A stretch of DNA of 64,000 bases from Cohnella baijiui (GCF_020731285.1 NZ_JAJFOW010000001.1:62001-126000); one strand, 5' to 3'. Shown: positions 25,762 through 34,749, counted from the first letter of the stretch. Numbers and translations: made by a program. Notes: generated by a model from the letters alone, not told the origin.

Positions 25762-27576
25762 TTGACTTATATCGTATTTCGCACGCGGCTGTTCAACCGG
25801 ATCATCCTCGTGTTCTCGGTGCTGACGATCGTGACGTTCTGCTCGCTGGCCGTCCTCGTCTACAAGTTTTCGACCAACTCGCTGCTGCAAAAAGAACTGG
25901 CCGCCCAGCGGCAGACGGTGGACGCGCTCTCCCGGCATCTCGATCAGCAGGTCGATCAGTCGCAAGAGATCGTGCTGCAGCTTTATCAAAATCAGCAGCT
26001 GTTGAACGACATCCTCTTTTTTTTGCGTCACGACTTCCCGCTCTACATTCAATACCGGTTCAACAACTTCGTGGCGAGCGCGCGGCCCGAAGACAACAAT
26101 ATGGAAACGTTCATGAAGCGGGAACTCGAGCGGAATCCGGACATTATGCAGATCGCCGTATACAGTAGAAGCCAATCCTTCATCGCCACCTTTAACAGCG
26201 ACAAGACGCAGTATTTGCGCACGCTCGAGGACAACCGGGCGGAGGCCGCCGCAGCGATTGAAGCGCTCCGCTACCAGAAGGTGAACCGGGCGTCGGCGTT
26301 CGGTCTGGACGAAATTTTGCAGTTGAAACAGACAGGCGGCTATACCGTCGCCTTCGATCTCAACGATCCGGACCGGCTGCAGGCGGAGGGCGCGCTGCTC
26401 GTCACCTTTCGGGCGGACGCCCTGAACCGTGCGCGAACGCTCGGCGACGATCCGCCGATGGGCTACAGTCTCGTGCTGTTCGCGGACGGGTATTCGTTAT
26501 ACGACTCTCGTCACCGGTACGACGGCCAGCCTTATCCCTATGCCGCCAAGCTGACCGCGACGGAGAGCGAGGCCCAGCTCGACGTGATGTCCCATACGGT
26601 TGCGACGCGTTCGGCCAAATCCGGCATTCTCGTCAGCGGGATCGTTCCGTTTCCCGAACTGTCGGGCCGCTATGCCGGCTTTCGCGGCAGCCTCGTCGTC
26701 ATTACCGCCATCGGCATCGCGCTGACGATCGGCTTTGCCTATCTCGCGATGTACCGGTACGCCAAGCGGACCCAACTCATCGTCAAAGCGATGAAGCAGG
26801 CGCAGCAAGGCAATCTGGGTTTCCGCGTCCCGGTCGGCCGCAGCGACGAGCTGGACGAAATCTCGCGGAGCTTTAACCGGATGTGCGAAGAGTTGATGAG
26901 CTATATCGACCAGGTTTACGTGTCGGAGATCAAGATGAAGCAGGCGGAGCTCGTCGCCTTTCAATCGCAGATCAATCCCCACTTCCTCTACAACACGCTG
27001 GAAGCGATCCGGATGAATGCCATGTTCAGCGGTGCGGAAGAAGCGGGTGAAATGCTGTATCTGCTCGGTGCGCTGTTCCGCTACGCGGTGAAGCCCGAGA
27101 CGCTCGTTCCGCTCGAGGAGGAGGCTGCATACTGCCAAGAATATTTGGAATTGCACCGGGTGCGGTTCGCGGACAAACTGCGATACCGGATCGAGATCGG
27201 CGACGCGTTTCGCCGGGTGCCCGTGTTCAAGCTGCTGCTTCAGCCGCTGATCGAGAATGCCGTGGTTCACGGGCTGCGCTCCTCGCGAAGCGGCATCTTC
27301 GTGACGATCCGCGCCTATGCCGGCGAAGCGCCGTCGACGCTGACCCTGGAGGTGGCGGACAACGGCAAAGGCATCGAGCCTGCGCGGCTTGCCGTCCTCC
27401 GGGAGATGCTCGAGGGACGCGACGCGAATCGCGGATGGGCTTCGCTCGGGGTCCGCAGCGTGCATGAACGCGTCCGGCTGACCTACGGAGACCGCTTCGG
27501 ACTGGAGATCCGAAGCGAGCCGGGCCAGGGGACCCGCATCCTCGTCCATTTGCCATACGAAGGGGAGATCGCCTGA
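25762..27576 (+). CDS. YesM-type sensor histidine kinase
   Basis: 604 residues. Membrane segments at about 14-36 and 310-332 enclose a large outside sensor. HAMP (MKQAQQGNLGFRVPVGRSDELDEISRSFNRM) leads into the His-kinase domain of the LytS/YesM class: VAFQSQINPHFLYNTLEAI, with the phosphoacceptor His, and an ATPase domain with LQPLIENAVVHGL. The start is uncertain: a TTG at 25762 is in frame but has CGGAG directly against it; AGGAG at 25729-25733 is too far. The next gene, its regulator, starts at the stop codon. Confidence 0.88.
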   Translation: MTYIVFRTRLFNRIILVFSVLTIVTFCSLAVLVYKFSTNSLLQKELAAQRQTVDALSRHLDQQVDQSQEIVLQLYQNQQLLNDILFFLRHDFPLYIQYRFNNFVASARPEDNNMETFMKRELERNPDIMQIAVYSRSQSFIATFNSDKTQYLRTLEDNRAEAAAAIEALRYQKVNRASAFGLDEILQLKQTGGYTVAFDLNDPDRLQAEGALLVTFRADALNRARTLGDDPPMGYSLVLFADGYSLYDSRHRYDGQPYPYAAKLTATESEAQLDVMSHTVATRSAKSGILVSGIVPFPELSGRYAGFRGSLVVITAIGIALTIGFAYLAMYRYAKRTQLIVKAMKQAQQGNLGFRVPVGRSDELDEISRSFNRMCEELMSYIDQVYVSEIKMKQAELVAFQSQINPHFLYNTLEAIRMNAMFSGAEEAGEMLYLLGALFRYAVKPETLVPLEEEAAYCQEYLELHRVRFADKLRYRIEIGDAFRRVPVFKLLLQPLIENAVVHGLRSSRSGIFVTIRAYAGEAPSTLTLEVADNGKGIEPARLAVLREMLEGRDANRGWASLGVRSVHERVRLTYGDRFGLEIRSEPGQGTRILVHLPYEGEIA

Positions 27577-29165
27577 TGTACAACGTGTGGATCGTCGACG
27601 ACGAACCGTTTATCTTGAAAGGGCTGTCCGGCATCGTGAACTGGCCGGATCTGGGGCTGGTGCTCGCCGGCCAGGCGGAGAACGGGCAAGATGCGCTCGA
27701 GCAGATCGAGGCGGCGGGCGCGCAGGTCGATATTCTCATCACCGACATCTCGATGCCGGAGATGGACGGCCTGACGCTGCTGGAAGAACTCCGCCGCCGC
27801 AATCCCGAGCTCAAGGCCATCATCCTGAGCGGCTACAACGAGTTCGAATACATCAAGCAAGGTATGAAGCTCGGCATCGAAAACTATTTGCTCAAGCCCA
27901 TCAACTTGCAGGAGCTGAGGGAGACGCTCATCCATTCGGTGGAAAAGCTGAACCGCGCCCGCATCGACAGGCTCAGCCAAGACCAGGTTGGCATGCTGAA
28001 GGACAATATCCTGTACCGATGGGCGACGGGCCGGATCGGCCCGGAGCAGTGGCGGCTGCGGTCCGAGTTTCTCGGACTGCGGCTCCAGGCGCCGTTCGTC
28101 GCGGCGGCGATCGTCCGGGCGCCGGACCGGGAAGCGGACGAAGCCGAGCGGGACGAACTGAAAGCGCGGATCCGCCGATCTTGCGAGCGGTTCCTCACCT
28201 TGCGGGGAGCCGCGTACTTAAGCTTTTTGGATACGTCCGACGATACCGCCCTCTTCCTCGCATCGCCGTCCGGCGACGCCGACGGGCTGGCGCATCTGAC
28301 GGAGCAGCTCGAGACGCTGGGCGACGAACTGCGGCCCGCGCTGGGATGTCTGCCGGTCCTCGCGCTCGGCCCGCTTGTTGCCGGCTTCGACCGGGCGCCG
28401 GACAGCTACCGGCATGCGCATCAGGCGCTGGAGTACGCCATGCTGTACCCGGATGAGCCCGTACTCGTCTATGACCGGCTCGCGGGCGTGTCCGGCAGCG
28501 ATTACTCCCCTACCGCGGATGGAGATATGTACGCCCGCCTGGTGCTCGCCCACGATTTGAACCGGCTTGCCAAGCAGATTGAAGCGGACTTCGAAGCCTT
28601 CTCCGCCATGGAACGGATGTCGCCCGTGCGGCTGAGGCACGGCGCTCTGGAGATGGTCATGCAGATGAAAAAACTGCTGAAGGAAACGCCGACCGGCCAT
28701 CCGGTCTTTCAAACGTACCATGAGACGGTCGGCCGCATTCTCGGCTCCGCTTCGCTCGAACAGTTGAAGGAACTGGTGCGCGCGATGGCGGCGGCGATCT
28801 CGGACGCGCTAAGCGAGCGCGAGGAGCGCAATCCGATCGTCCGGCAAATCCTTCAGGAGCTCGAAGCCGCCTGTCACAAGGAATATTCGCTCAAGACGCT
28901 GGCGCAGGCGTACCGGGTCCACCCCGTCTATCTCGGCCAGCTGTTCCAAAAGGAGACGGGCCAGTCTTTCTCCGATTATCTCAATCGGCTGCGTATCGAC
29001 CGGGCGATCGTGCTCATGCGGACGACAAAGATGAAGATGCAGGAAATTTCGGAGGCCGTCGGCTACTGGGACGCCGCGCACTTCTACAAGCACTTCAAAA
29101 AATACGTCGGCGTCGCGCCGGCGCAATACCGGAAAATGCAAGGCGGCGCGAGCGGCGCAAGTTGA
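27576..29165 (+). CDS. YesN-type response regulator with AraC DNA-binding domain
   Basis: 529 residues. Receiver domain at 1-120 with phosphoacceptor Asp57 (VDILITDISMPEMDG), a middle region of about 300 residues, and a C-terminal AraC double helix-turn-helix (SLKTLAQAYRVHPVYLGQLFQKETGQSFSDYLNRLRIDRAIVLM and EISEAVGYWDAAHFYKHFKKYVGVAPAQYR). Cotranscribed with the kinase (start within its stop). It likely activates the divergent importer operon. Confidence 0.9.
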   Translation: MYNVWIVDDEPFILKGLSGIVNWPDLGLVLAGQAENGQDALEQIEAAGAQVDILITDISMPEMDGLTLLEELRRRNPELKAIILSGYNEFEYIKQGMKLGIENYLLKPINLQELRETLIHSVEKLNRARIDRLSQDQVGMLKDNILYRWATGRIGPEQWRLRSEFLGLRLQAPFVAAAIVRAPDREADEAERDELKARIRRSCERFLTLRGAAYLSFLDTSDDTALFLASPSGDADGLAHLTEQLETLGDELRPALGCLPVLALGPLVAGFDRAPDSYRHAHQALEYAMLYPDEPVLVYDRLAGVSGSDYSPTADGDMYARLVLAHDLNRLAKQIEADFEAFSAMERMSPVRLRHGALEMVMQMKKLLKETPTGHPVFQTYHETVGRILGSASLEQLKELVRAMAAAISDALSEREERNPIVRQILQELEAACHKEYSLKTLAQAYRVHPVYLGQLFQKETGQSFSDYLNRLRIDRAIVLMRTTKMKMQEISEAVGYWDAAHFYKHFKKYVGVAPAQYRKMQGGASGAS

Positions 29166-29194
29166 CGGTTGGCGTTAGAAGTTACGCTTGCCCA

Positions 29195-29240
29195 AACCAA
29201 AAACGGCGGGCGCCCAAGGGGGCGTCCGCCGTTTTTGGTT
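29195..29240. terminator. Bidirectional intrinsic terminator
   Basis: A 15-bp perfect stem (29195-29209 with 29226-29240) plus further inner pairs, with A5 on one side and T5 on the other. It serves the YesN-type gene on the plus strand and the GH18-like gene on the minus strand. Confidence 0.85.
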
Positions 29241-29246
29241 GAAGGT

Positions 29247-30551
29247 CTACAAGTACAAGCCGATCTCCGCGATCTGCAGCTCCGCCCCGCCGTTGTTGGC
29301 GGTCACGTTCAGCCGATAGTATTTGTAGGCAGTCGTATTGCCGAACGAATAGCTCTTCGTCTGGAATCGGCTCGCAAACGTTTGATTGGTCTGCGTGTCG
29401 AGCGTCGTCCAGGTCGCGCCGTCGTTAGACCCCAGCAGCGTCCAGTTTTTCGGATCGCGCGCCGCATAGTCGTTGGCCGACGTGATCGAGTACGAGGTCG
29501 CCGCATAGGCGGCATTGCTGCCGAATTGGTACTGGATCCAGCCGCTCGCGGCGAAGATCAGCCACTTGGTCGCGCTGCTGCCGTCGAACGCCTTCTCCTT
29601 CTCTTCGCCGGACGGGCTGCCTCCTTGGCTGGCAGTGACCGTCCCGCCGGTCGCGATCGACCCGGAGCTCGGAGAGCCCAGCGCCCCGTTGATGGCAGCC
29701 GCGTAATCGGCCGCCGAGCCGCCGGACGGGTTGTTCAAAATGGCGTCGTAGTACCAGATGAAACCGCCGGCAATGCCTGCCGACGCTTTCCAAGCGCTCA
29801 TCCTGCTATTCACCTGGGCGGGCGTATTGCCCCTGCTGGACGTCTTGCTGTCCAGTCCCGGCATGACGGTCATCCCGAGCTGGCTGCTCCAGGTCGACGG
29901 GTTGTTCCCCGCCCCGCCGTCGTATACCTGCAGATAGATGCGGTCGACCTTCGTACCGAGCTGCGATTTGACGCTTTGCCAATAACTGACGTTCGTGTAC
30001 GGGCACAGCGTAATCTTGTACCCGAGTCCTGCCAGCATGTTGCCGAACGCCGCGGACGAATTTACGTCATACAGGTCCTCGTTGTCGAAGCTGATCGCGT
30101 CCCCGCCGATGGCATTTTTGAGGGCGGAGAAATTTTTGTAGAGGATGCTGGTCGTTCCCGTTCCTTGGGCGGCGATCAGGTCTTTGATGTTTTGAAAGTC
30201 GTTTACGCCCCAGGAGCCGACGCTGATCTCGAGCCGCTTGACCGACGTCGGCGCCTGCTTCAGCGTTGCCAGTTCGCTCGGCCAGGATGCTTTGCCGACG
30301 TAAGCGCCGTTCGATACGACCTTTTGATCGTTGTAGTACAAGTCTCCGTTGGCGTTGACGTGGATCGTCCACAGCATGACCGTCGTAAACCCGGATTGCC
30401 GGAGATCGTTCATCGTTGCCGTTCCCCCGGCATAGAACGGGCCTCCGCCGTAGATGACCGACTCCGGGGGCGTCGCGGCCGAAGCGCCCCACGGGAGCAT
30501 TCCGAACAACAGACAGCAGGACAGGAGCAGCTTCAACGTCTTTCGTTTCAT
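29247..30551 (-). CDS. Secreted GH18-like protein with C-terminal discoidin domain
   Basis: 434 residues from the ATG at 30549-30551 (AGGTGGAG before it; the frame extends further upstream). Signal peptide MKRKTLKLLLSCCLLFGMLPWGASA. Residues about 30-310 look like a TIM barrel of the GH18 group; GGDAISFDNED is close to the DxxDxDxE catalytic motif but has Ser in place of the second Asp. The C-terminal 120 residues are an F5/8 type C (discoidin) carbohydrate-binding domain (EKAFDGSSATKWLIFAASGWIQYQFGS...). It may bind or cut a cell-wall or exogenous glycan. The shared element at 30699-30736 ties it to the neighbouring importer. Confidence 0.7.
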   Translation of the reverse strand: MKRKTLKLLLSCCLLFGMLPWGASAATPPESVIYGGGPFYAGGTATMNDLRQSGFTTVMLWTIHVNANGDLYYNDQKVVSNGAYVGKASWPSELATLKQAPTSVKRLEISVGSWGVNDFQNIKDLIAAQGTGTTSILYKNFSALKNAIGGDAISFDNEDLYDVNSSAAFGNMLAGLGYKITLCPYTNVSYWQSVKSQLGTKVDRIYLQVYDGGAGNNPSTWSSQLGMTVMPGLDSKTSSRGNTPAQVNSRMSAWKASAGIAGGFIWYYDAILNNPSGGSAADYAAAINGALGSPSSGSIATGGTVTASQGGSPSGEEKEKAFDGSSATKWLIFAASGWIQYQFGSNAAYAATSYSITSANDYAARDPKNWTLLGSNDGATWTTLDTQTNQTFASRFQTKSYSFGNTTAYKYYRLNVTANNGGAELQIAEIGLYL

Positions 30552-30698
30552 CACTCCACCTCGCTTGGGTTTGGTCGAGCGAACGCGCGCGAATGCCCCC
30601 GAAGACCGACTGTCGAAAGGAAAGCCTGGCGCCGCCGGGACATGCAACCGCTTACGCTCTCTTCGCCCTCACTATACTCCCGCGAGACCGCCTCTGCC

Positions 30699-30736
30699 TA
30701 TTGGGCAAATGCAAGCTTTGTTGTAAATAGTAAAGC
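30699..30736 (-). promoter_or_regulatory. Shared 38-bp promoter/operator element, copy B (GH18-like gene)
   Basis: Second copy of the element seen at 25615-25652, in the same orientation to the gene it precedes. In the minus direction TTACAA and CAATAG lie 17 bases apart. It sits about 150 bases before the GH18-like start and just after the end of the GH29 gene. Confidence 0.55.
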
Positions 30737-30746
30737 CGAACAGCCC

Positions 30747-31718
30747 CTACGCCCGATAAAGCCAGTTGTCCGGCAGCGCGTCCAGGTTGGCCGGCGGACG
30801 GTAGCGCTCGCCGATTTCCCGGAAACGTTCCAGTACGTTGGCATCCAGCTGCCCTTGCCTGTTCGGCGCCCCGTTCAAGAAGAAGGTCACGTTCTGCCGG
30901 TTGGCTGTCCGGATTCGCTCGAGCGCCCAATCCGCCGACTTCAGCTCCATCGCCGTGTCGGTCGTCCTCCAAAACCAGGTGTCGGACAAAATGTGGCAGC
31001 CCGCTCCCGGTCCGGCAAAGGAATGCTCCACTTCCTGGCCCGCCGCGTTTTCGTAGAAAACGATATCCGTATGGTTCAGGTTGGATTCACAGCTGATGTT
31101 CATCAGCAAACAGTTCGGCTGCAGTTGCTTGACCAGGGCGTCGACTTCCTCGAACGGCAGATCCTCGTAACTTGGCCCGCCCCAATGCGCGTTCCACCCG
31201 TCGATGACGAGGAACGGAATGTCGCCGTAGCCGGTCAACAGCTCTTCAAGCTGATTCAGGATCAATTGCTTGTCTGCCGGCGTGCACTTTTTGCGGCCGA
31301 TCCGATGATGCAAATCCAGCATGGAGAAATAGAGTCCCGCGTCGATCTCTTCCCGCCTGAAAGCATCGAGATAGGCCGCGACGACGTCCGTTTGGATCGT
31401 CGCGTTGCGCACGCAATGCTCCGTGAAACGGGTCGGCCACAAGCTGAAGCCTTCGTGGTGCTTCGCGGTCAGCGCCGAGAACTTCATACCCGCCGATTTC
31501 GCGGCTTGCGCCCATTGCGCGCAGTCCAGCCGATCCGGCTGCCAGTCTTTCGGATCGAATGGATACAAGCGAGGCGCATCGTGATTTTCATGATCGTACT
31601 CCCAGTCCTTCATTTCCTTGTCGGCGAATTGAACCGTGGCGCTGTTGAAATGGATGAACATGCCGAACCTTTGATTGACGAACCAGCGCTGCCGCTGCAC
31701 CAGATCTGAACGTTCCAT
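30747..31718 (-). CDS. Alpha-L-fucosidase-like enzyme (GH29), cytoplasmic
   Basis: 323 residues without a signal peptide. GH29 marks: FGMFIHFNSATVQ at about 18-30, AKHHEGFSLWPTRFTEH at about 85-101, and the nucleophile region FLVIDGWNAHW with Asp173. It stops after the barrel and lacks the C-terminal beta domain of full-length family members (about 450 residues), so specificity may differ from true fucosidases. Divergent from an AraC regulator, which probably controls it. Likely acts on oligosaccharide brought in by a neighbouring importer. Confidence 0.75.
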   Translation of the reverse strand: MERSDLVQRQRWFVNQRFGMFIHFNSATVQFADKEMKDWEYDHENHDAPRLYPFDPKDWQPDRLDCAQWAQAAKSAGMKFSALTAKHHEGFSLWPTRFTEHCVRNATIQTDVVAAYLDAFRREEIDAGLYFSMLDLHHRIGRKKCTPADKQLILNQLEELLTGYGDIPFLVIDGWNAHWGGPSYEDLPFEEVDALVKQLQPNCLLMNISCESNLNHTDIVFYENAAGQEVEHSFAGPGAGCHILSDTWFWRTTDTAMELKSADWALERIRTANRQNVTFFLNGAPNRQGQLDANVLERFREIGERYRPPANLDALPDNWLYRA

Positions 31719-31745
31719 ACGAGCGTCCTCCTATCGGAATCGGAT

Positions 31746-31755
31746 GATAGCTATC
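31746..31755. promoter_or_regulatory. Palindrome between GH29 and AraC genes
   Basis: GATAGCTATC is a perfect 10-base palindrome in the divergent promoter region, next to the GH29 start. A possible operator; no partner copy seen. Confidence 0.25.
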
Positions 31756-31784
31756 ACTTTATCAGCTCGAATCCGTTGGCGCAG

Positions 31785-31813
31785 CTGACAAAGACGACAT
31801 TCTATCGTACAAT
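31785..31813 (+). promoter_or_regulatory. Sigma-A promoter of the AraC regulator
   Basis: CTGACA (31785-31790), 17 bases, TACAAT (31808-31813); the start would be near 31820, about 20 bases before the ATG. Confidence 0.65.
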
Positions 31814-31841
31814 ATCTACATTTCCGAAGGGAGGCGTCGAG

Positions 31842-32720
31842 ATGCTCGTATTGGAGATGCAGGTGCCGCCAATGCCGCTGCTGGCCGCGATCGGGCACGT
31901 GTTGTGGCAGCCGGGCGTCGTCCATGCCGAGCGTCGCTTCGACGTCTACGATCTCATCGTCGTCGCCAAGGGTGCGCTGTATATGGAGGAAGACGGCATC
32001 CGCTACGACATTTCCGCCGGCCGGGTGCTGGTCCTCGAGCCGGGGCGCCTGCATCGCGGGTATCGGCCGACGGATGCGGAGACCGAGGTTTACTGGATCC
32101 ACTTCCGGCACCCGCATGCGGCGGAGACGATGCCGATCGCGAAAACCGGCCGGCCTCAGTCGATCATGCAGTCAACGGATCAGGCTACCGAGCCCCTCCC
32201 CGCCGTCATCTCCATTCCCAAGTTCGGCAGCGTCGATCTGCGAACCCTCGTGCCGTTGCTGCAAGAGATGCTGGCTCTGCACGTCGCCGTGACGCCCGCC
32301 CGATCCTACGCGCTCCATCTGTTGTTCGGACAGGCGCTGCTGCAGCTTCAGAACGGCCTGCGGGAAAACGGTCCGGAAGCGCGCGCCTACGAGATCGGCG
32401 AACGGGCGGCCGCATACTTGGCTGGCCGCTTGGAGCTTCCGTTCGACTCGGGACGGATGGAGTGCGATCTGAACTATCACTTCGATTATTTATCGCGCTG
32501 CCTGAAGCTGACGACCGGGATGAGTCCGCTCCAATACAGACACCGGCTGCAGATGGAGCGTGCCAAACGGCTGCTGGCGCATTCGGACGATCCGCTCGTT
32601 CAGGTTGGCGAACAATGCGGCTTCCACGATTACACCTATTTCACGCGGTTGTTCAAGCGCCACACCGCCCTCACGCCGGGCGCGTACCGCAAACGACACC
32701 AACTGTTCCGGCTGGATTAA
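31842..32720 (+). CDS. AraC-family transcriptional regulator with cupin domain
   Basis: 292 residues from the ATG at 31842, which is preceded by GAAGGGAGG; the frame is open further upstream. N-terminal cupin-like sugar-binding domain (DVYDLIVVAKGALYMEEDGIRYDISAGRVLVLEPGRLHRGY) and C-terminal double helix-turn-helix (YHFDYLSRCLKLTTGMSPLQYRHRLQMERAKRLL; VGEQCGFHDYTYFTRLFKRHTALTPGAYRK). Divergent from the GH29 gene, its likely target. Confidence 0.88.
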   Translation: MLVLEMQVPPMPLLAAIGHVLWQPGVVHAERRFDVYDLIVVAKGALYMEEDGIRYDISAGRVLVLEPGRLHRGYRPTDAETEVYWIHFRHPHAAETMPIAKTGRPQSIMQSTDQATEPLPAVISIPKFGSVDLRTLVPLLQEMLALHVAVTPARSYALHLLFGQALLQLQNGLRENGPEARAYEIGERAAAYLAGRLELPFDSGRMECDLNYHFDYLSRCLKLTTGMSPLQYRHRLQMERAKRLLAHSDDPLVQVGEQCGFHDYTYFTRLFKRHTALTPGAYRKRHQLFRLD

Positions 32721-32839
32721 GCCAGGGAAGTCATATTCTTCTTTTAGCTGATTGCGATTGTACACGATAATTGAGGTGCGCATGGTGTGCTAAAAATCGA
32801 ATACATTCGATCATCTATCGCCCTGGGGGCCTATTTGGC

Positions 32840-33052
32840 TTACAAAAAGCTTCGTGCCGCCTCGATCAAATCGTCGAGTTGCGGCGGATTCTCGATCGAG
32901 CGGAACAAGTGAATTTCGTATTGAAGACGGGTGCCTTCTTCGCTCTGATAGAAAGTCAAAACCGCTTGATCCTTGTCGTATACGGCCTCGGTTCCATCGA
33001 TCGAGACAATTTCGAACCGCTCGGTCGGCAAGCTCGGGACTTCATAGCTCGA
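32840..33052 (-). pseudogene. Remnant resembling the C-terminus of a DUF4367-type protein
   Basis: About 70 codons open after a TAA at 33053-33055. The readable part (ERFEIVSIDGTEAVYDKDQ ... YEIHLF ... LDDLIEAARSFL) has the shape of the end of DUF4367 envelope-sensing domains: a short strand, a G-x-E turn, a Y-x-I strand and a closing helix. The only start candidate, TTG at 33029-33031, has no ribosome site and no N-terminal anchor is present. I read it as a decayed gene just behind the coat-protein gene; a small real protein is not excluded. Confidence 0.35.
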
Positions 33053-33090
33053 TTATTGGAAGCGACGTTCCCGGCCGTCAATCGCACGAT

Positions 33091-33849
33091 TTATTTAGAT
33101 CTTCCGTATGCTTTCGCGTAAGATAAGATGCGTCGATACAGGGCTTTGTCTCTCATCCATTTCAAGGGGTAAAATTGAGGTTTCGTGTTGACCTCCAGGA
33201 TCCACGGTTTGCCCGATGAATCCAAAGCTACATCCAGGCCTAATTCTCTAAATCCTTTTTGGCGACGATCGAATACCCGACCTGCTTGGACCCCCATACG
33301 CTTCAGCTGCGATTCTTTTCGATTCGCGGAGGCATGGCTGTATCCCGCGCCGGACATGGTTTGGCGAAAATATCCGAGCGTTCCCCCTTGATTATAATTG
33401 GTGGCAACCTTTCCCGGTTTTCCTATTTTGGCAATTACCGCCGTGCTTACCCACTTCCCATGATTCGTTTTCTGTACCATAACGCGGATGTCGAACGGCT
33501 TTCCGTTTGTTCTCGCGAGCTGGATCCCTTTCTGCAACACATAAGATCTTCCCCGCGCGAAACGCTTCAACTTGTTGTATAAGCTGTCGATCGTAGGATA
33601 GGTGGCTTTTCCGGCGCTCCCTTCCGTGTGATAGCCCTTCCGGACCTTCTTGATTCGAACGATATTGACGCCGCCCGAACCGTTTGTGGGCTTGAAGTAC
33701 ACCGTCGAATATCGAGAAAGCATCGAGGATAAATGGTCTTTTTTGAAAAGGCGCGTAGGGGGAATATGTTTGCGCAAGCTTCGGTCCGTCATCAACCAAC
33801 CCGTTTTTTTCCATTTGCTTAGAATCGTAGCGCTCCGATATCCGCTCAT
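33091..33849 (-). CDS. YheC/YheD-type ATP-grasp endospore coat-associated protein
   Basis: 252 residues. The ATP-grasp pattern of this family is clear: TVYFKPTNGSGGVNIVRI near residue 50, SYVLQKGIQLARTNGKPFDIRVMVQK, and the C-terminal metal-binding ELGLDVALDSSGKPWILEVNTKPQFYP. AAGGTGGGAG precedes the ATG. Upstream bases fit a mother-cell sigma promoter (33874-33901). Family members are linked to the spore coat; the substrate ligated is not known. It is followed by a probable gene remnant. Confidence 0.8.
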   Translation of the reverse strand: MSGYRSATILSKWKKTGWLMTDRSLRKHIPPTRLFKKDHLSSMLSRYSTVYFKPTNGSGGVNIVRIKKVRKGYHTEGSAGKATYPTIDSLYNKLKRFARGRSYVLQKGIQLARTNGKPFDIRVMVQKTNHGKWVSTAVIAKIGKPGKVATNYNQGGTLGYFRQTMSGAGYSHASANRKESQLKRMGVQAGRVFDRRQKGFRELGLDVALDSSGKPWILEVNTKPQFYPLKWMRDKALYRRILSYAKAYGRSK

Positions 33850-33873
33850 GAAAAGCTCCCACCTTTCTTGATG

Positions 33874-33901
33874 TACCTTATGAATGGTTGCATGAGCTTG
33901 T
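33874..33901 (-). promoter_or_regulatory. Sigma-K-like promoter of the YheC/D gene
   Basis: On the minus strand AC, 17 bases, then CATAAGGTA, matching the AC-N17-CATAnnnTA pattern. The start codon lies about 25 bases downstream. Confidence 0.35.
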
Positions 33902-34103
33902 CACCATATATGCCTATCTCCTCAAGGAATGTAACCGCGGCTCGAAAAGATCGATAGGGACGCTCTCCTTTCCCAGGCGGCCGCGCTGTCATCGGGTATC
34001 GATTGCTTCCCTTCTAGAAAGAATGAGACAAGGAGTTCCAAATTCAAATGCGAAACGCGATTGCCGGCTAGATCACCCTGCCGCGGGAAAGGAGCAGCAG
34101 CGC

Positions 34104-34685
34104 ATGAATTTTATGGTGGATGCCCTTATCATCCTCTTCGTCGGGTTCTGTCTGATGCGGGTCGTCGGGAAGAAAACGGTGGGAGAAATGACGGGGCTCG
34201 AAATCGTAACGCTCTTGGCCATTGCTTCCAACATCAGTCATGCCGTGGCCGGCAACGGTTTGTGGAAAACGATTATGGTGTTGTGCGTATTCGTCGGCTT
34301 GCTGGTAGCGGTTCAGTATCTGTCGCTCAAATTCGACTGGGTAGAGCGATGTTTTCTGGGCAAAGCTACGCTGGTCGTCCAAGACGGCAAGATGATCATG
34401 GCGAATCTCAAAAAGCTGCGCTTGACCGTCGACCAACTGGAAGCGAGATTAAGGGAAAAGGGAATCAGCCGGGTCGAAGATCTCCGAACGGTCACGATGG
34501 AAATAAGCGGACAACTGGGCTACGAGTGGAAGGAACATGCGAAGCCCGTCACGATCGGCGATCTGGAGAAGATATTGGCGCCCTTGCACCCCGCCTCGCC
34601 CGGGAAGCCGGATCCGAACGGCAATCTGTTCGACGAAGTCGCGGCGCAAAAACACCGGAAGCGGATTCCGCGTTCCTATGAATGA
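34104..34685 (+). CDS. DUF421/YetF-like membrane protein
   Basis: 193 residues. Three N-terminal membrane helices (MVDALIILFVGFCLMRVVGKKTVGEMTGLEIV; LLAIASNISHAV; KTIMVLCVFVGLLVAVQYLS) are followed by the soluble DUF421 domain (ATLVVQDGKMIMANLKKLRLTVDQLEARLREKGI, then RTVTMEISGQLGYEWKE). The frame extends upstream, but AAAGGAG at 34089-34095 selects the ATG at 34104. YetF-type proteins are often made in the spore; their function is poorly known. Confidence 0.8.
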   Translation: MNFMVDALIILFVGFCLMRVVGKKTVGEMTGLEIVTLLAIASNISHAVAGNGLWKTIMVLCVFVGLLVAVQYLSLKFDWVERCFLGKATLVVQDGKMIMANLKKLRLTVDQLEARLREKGISRVEDLRTVTMEISGQLGYEWKEHAKPVTIGDLEKILAPLHPASPGKPDPNGNLFDEVAAQKHRKRIPRSYE

Positions 34686-34709
34686 CCCGCCTGCCTTCGC
34701 AGCGGAATC

Positions 34710-34749
34710 AAAAACGAAAGAAGCACTTTCCAACGAAAGTGCTTCTTTC
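34710..34749. terminator. Intrinsic terminator between convergent genes
   Basis: GAAAGAAGCACTTTC (34716-34730), loop of four, and its exact complement (34735-34749). On the minus strand it is followed by CG and five T, so it ends the chimeric ugp-like gene; it can also stop plus-strand transcripts. Confidence 0.75.

Noticed and set aside
29169-31709. An 846-codon plus-strand open frame across the GH18-like and GH29 genes
   Set aside because: It spans two genes and their intergenic terminator, lacks a ribosome site and has shadow-like composition.
34003-34072. A tiny frame (MRNAIAG) before the DUF421 gene, considered as a leader peptide
   Set aside because: Ribosome site is 12 bases away and no pairing with the downstream start region is visible.
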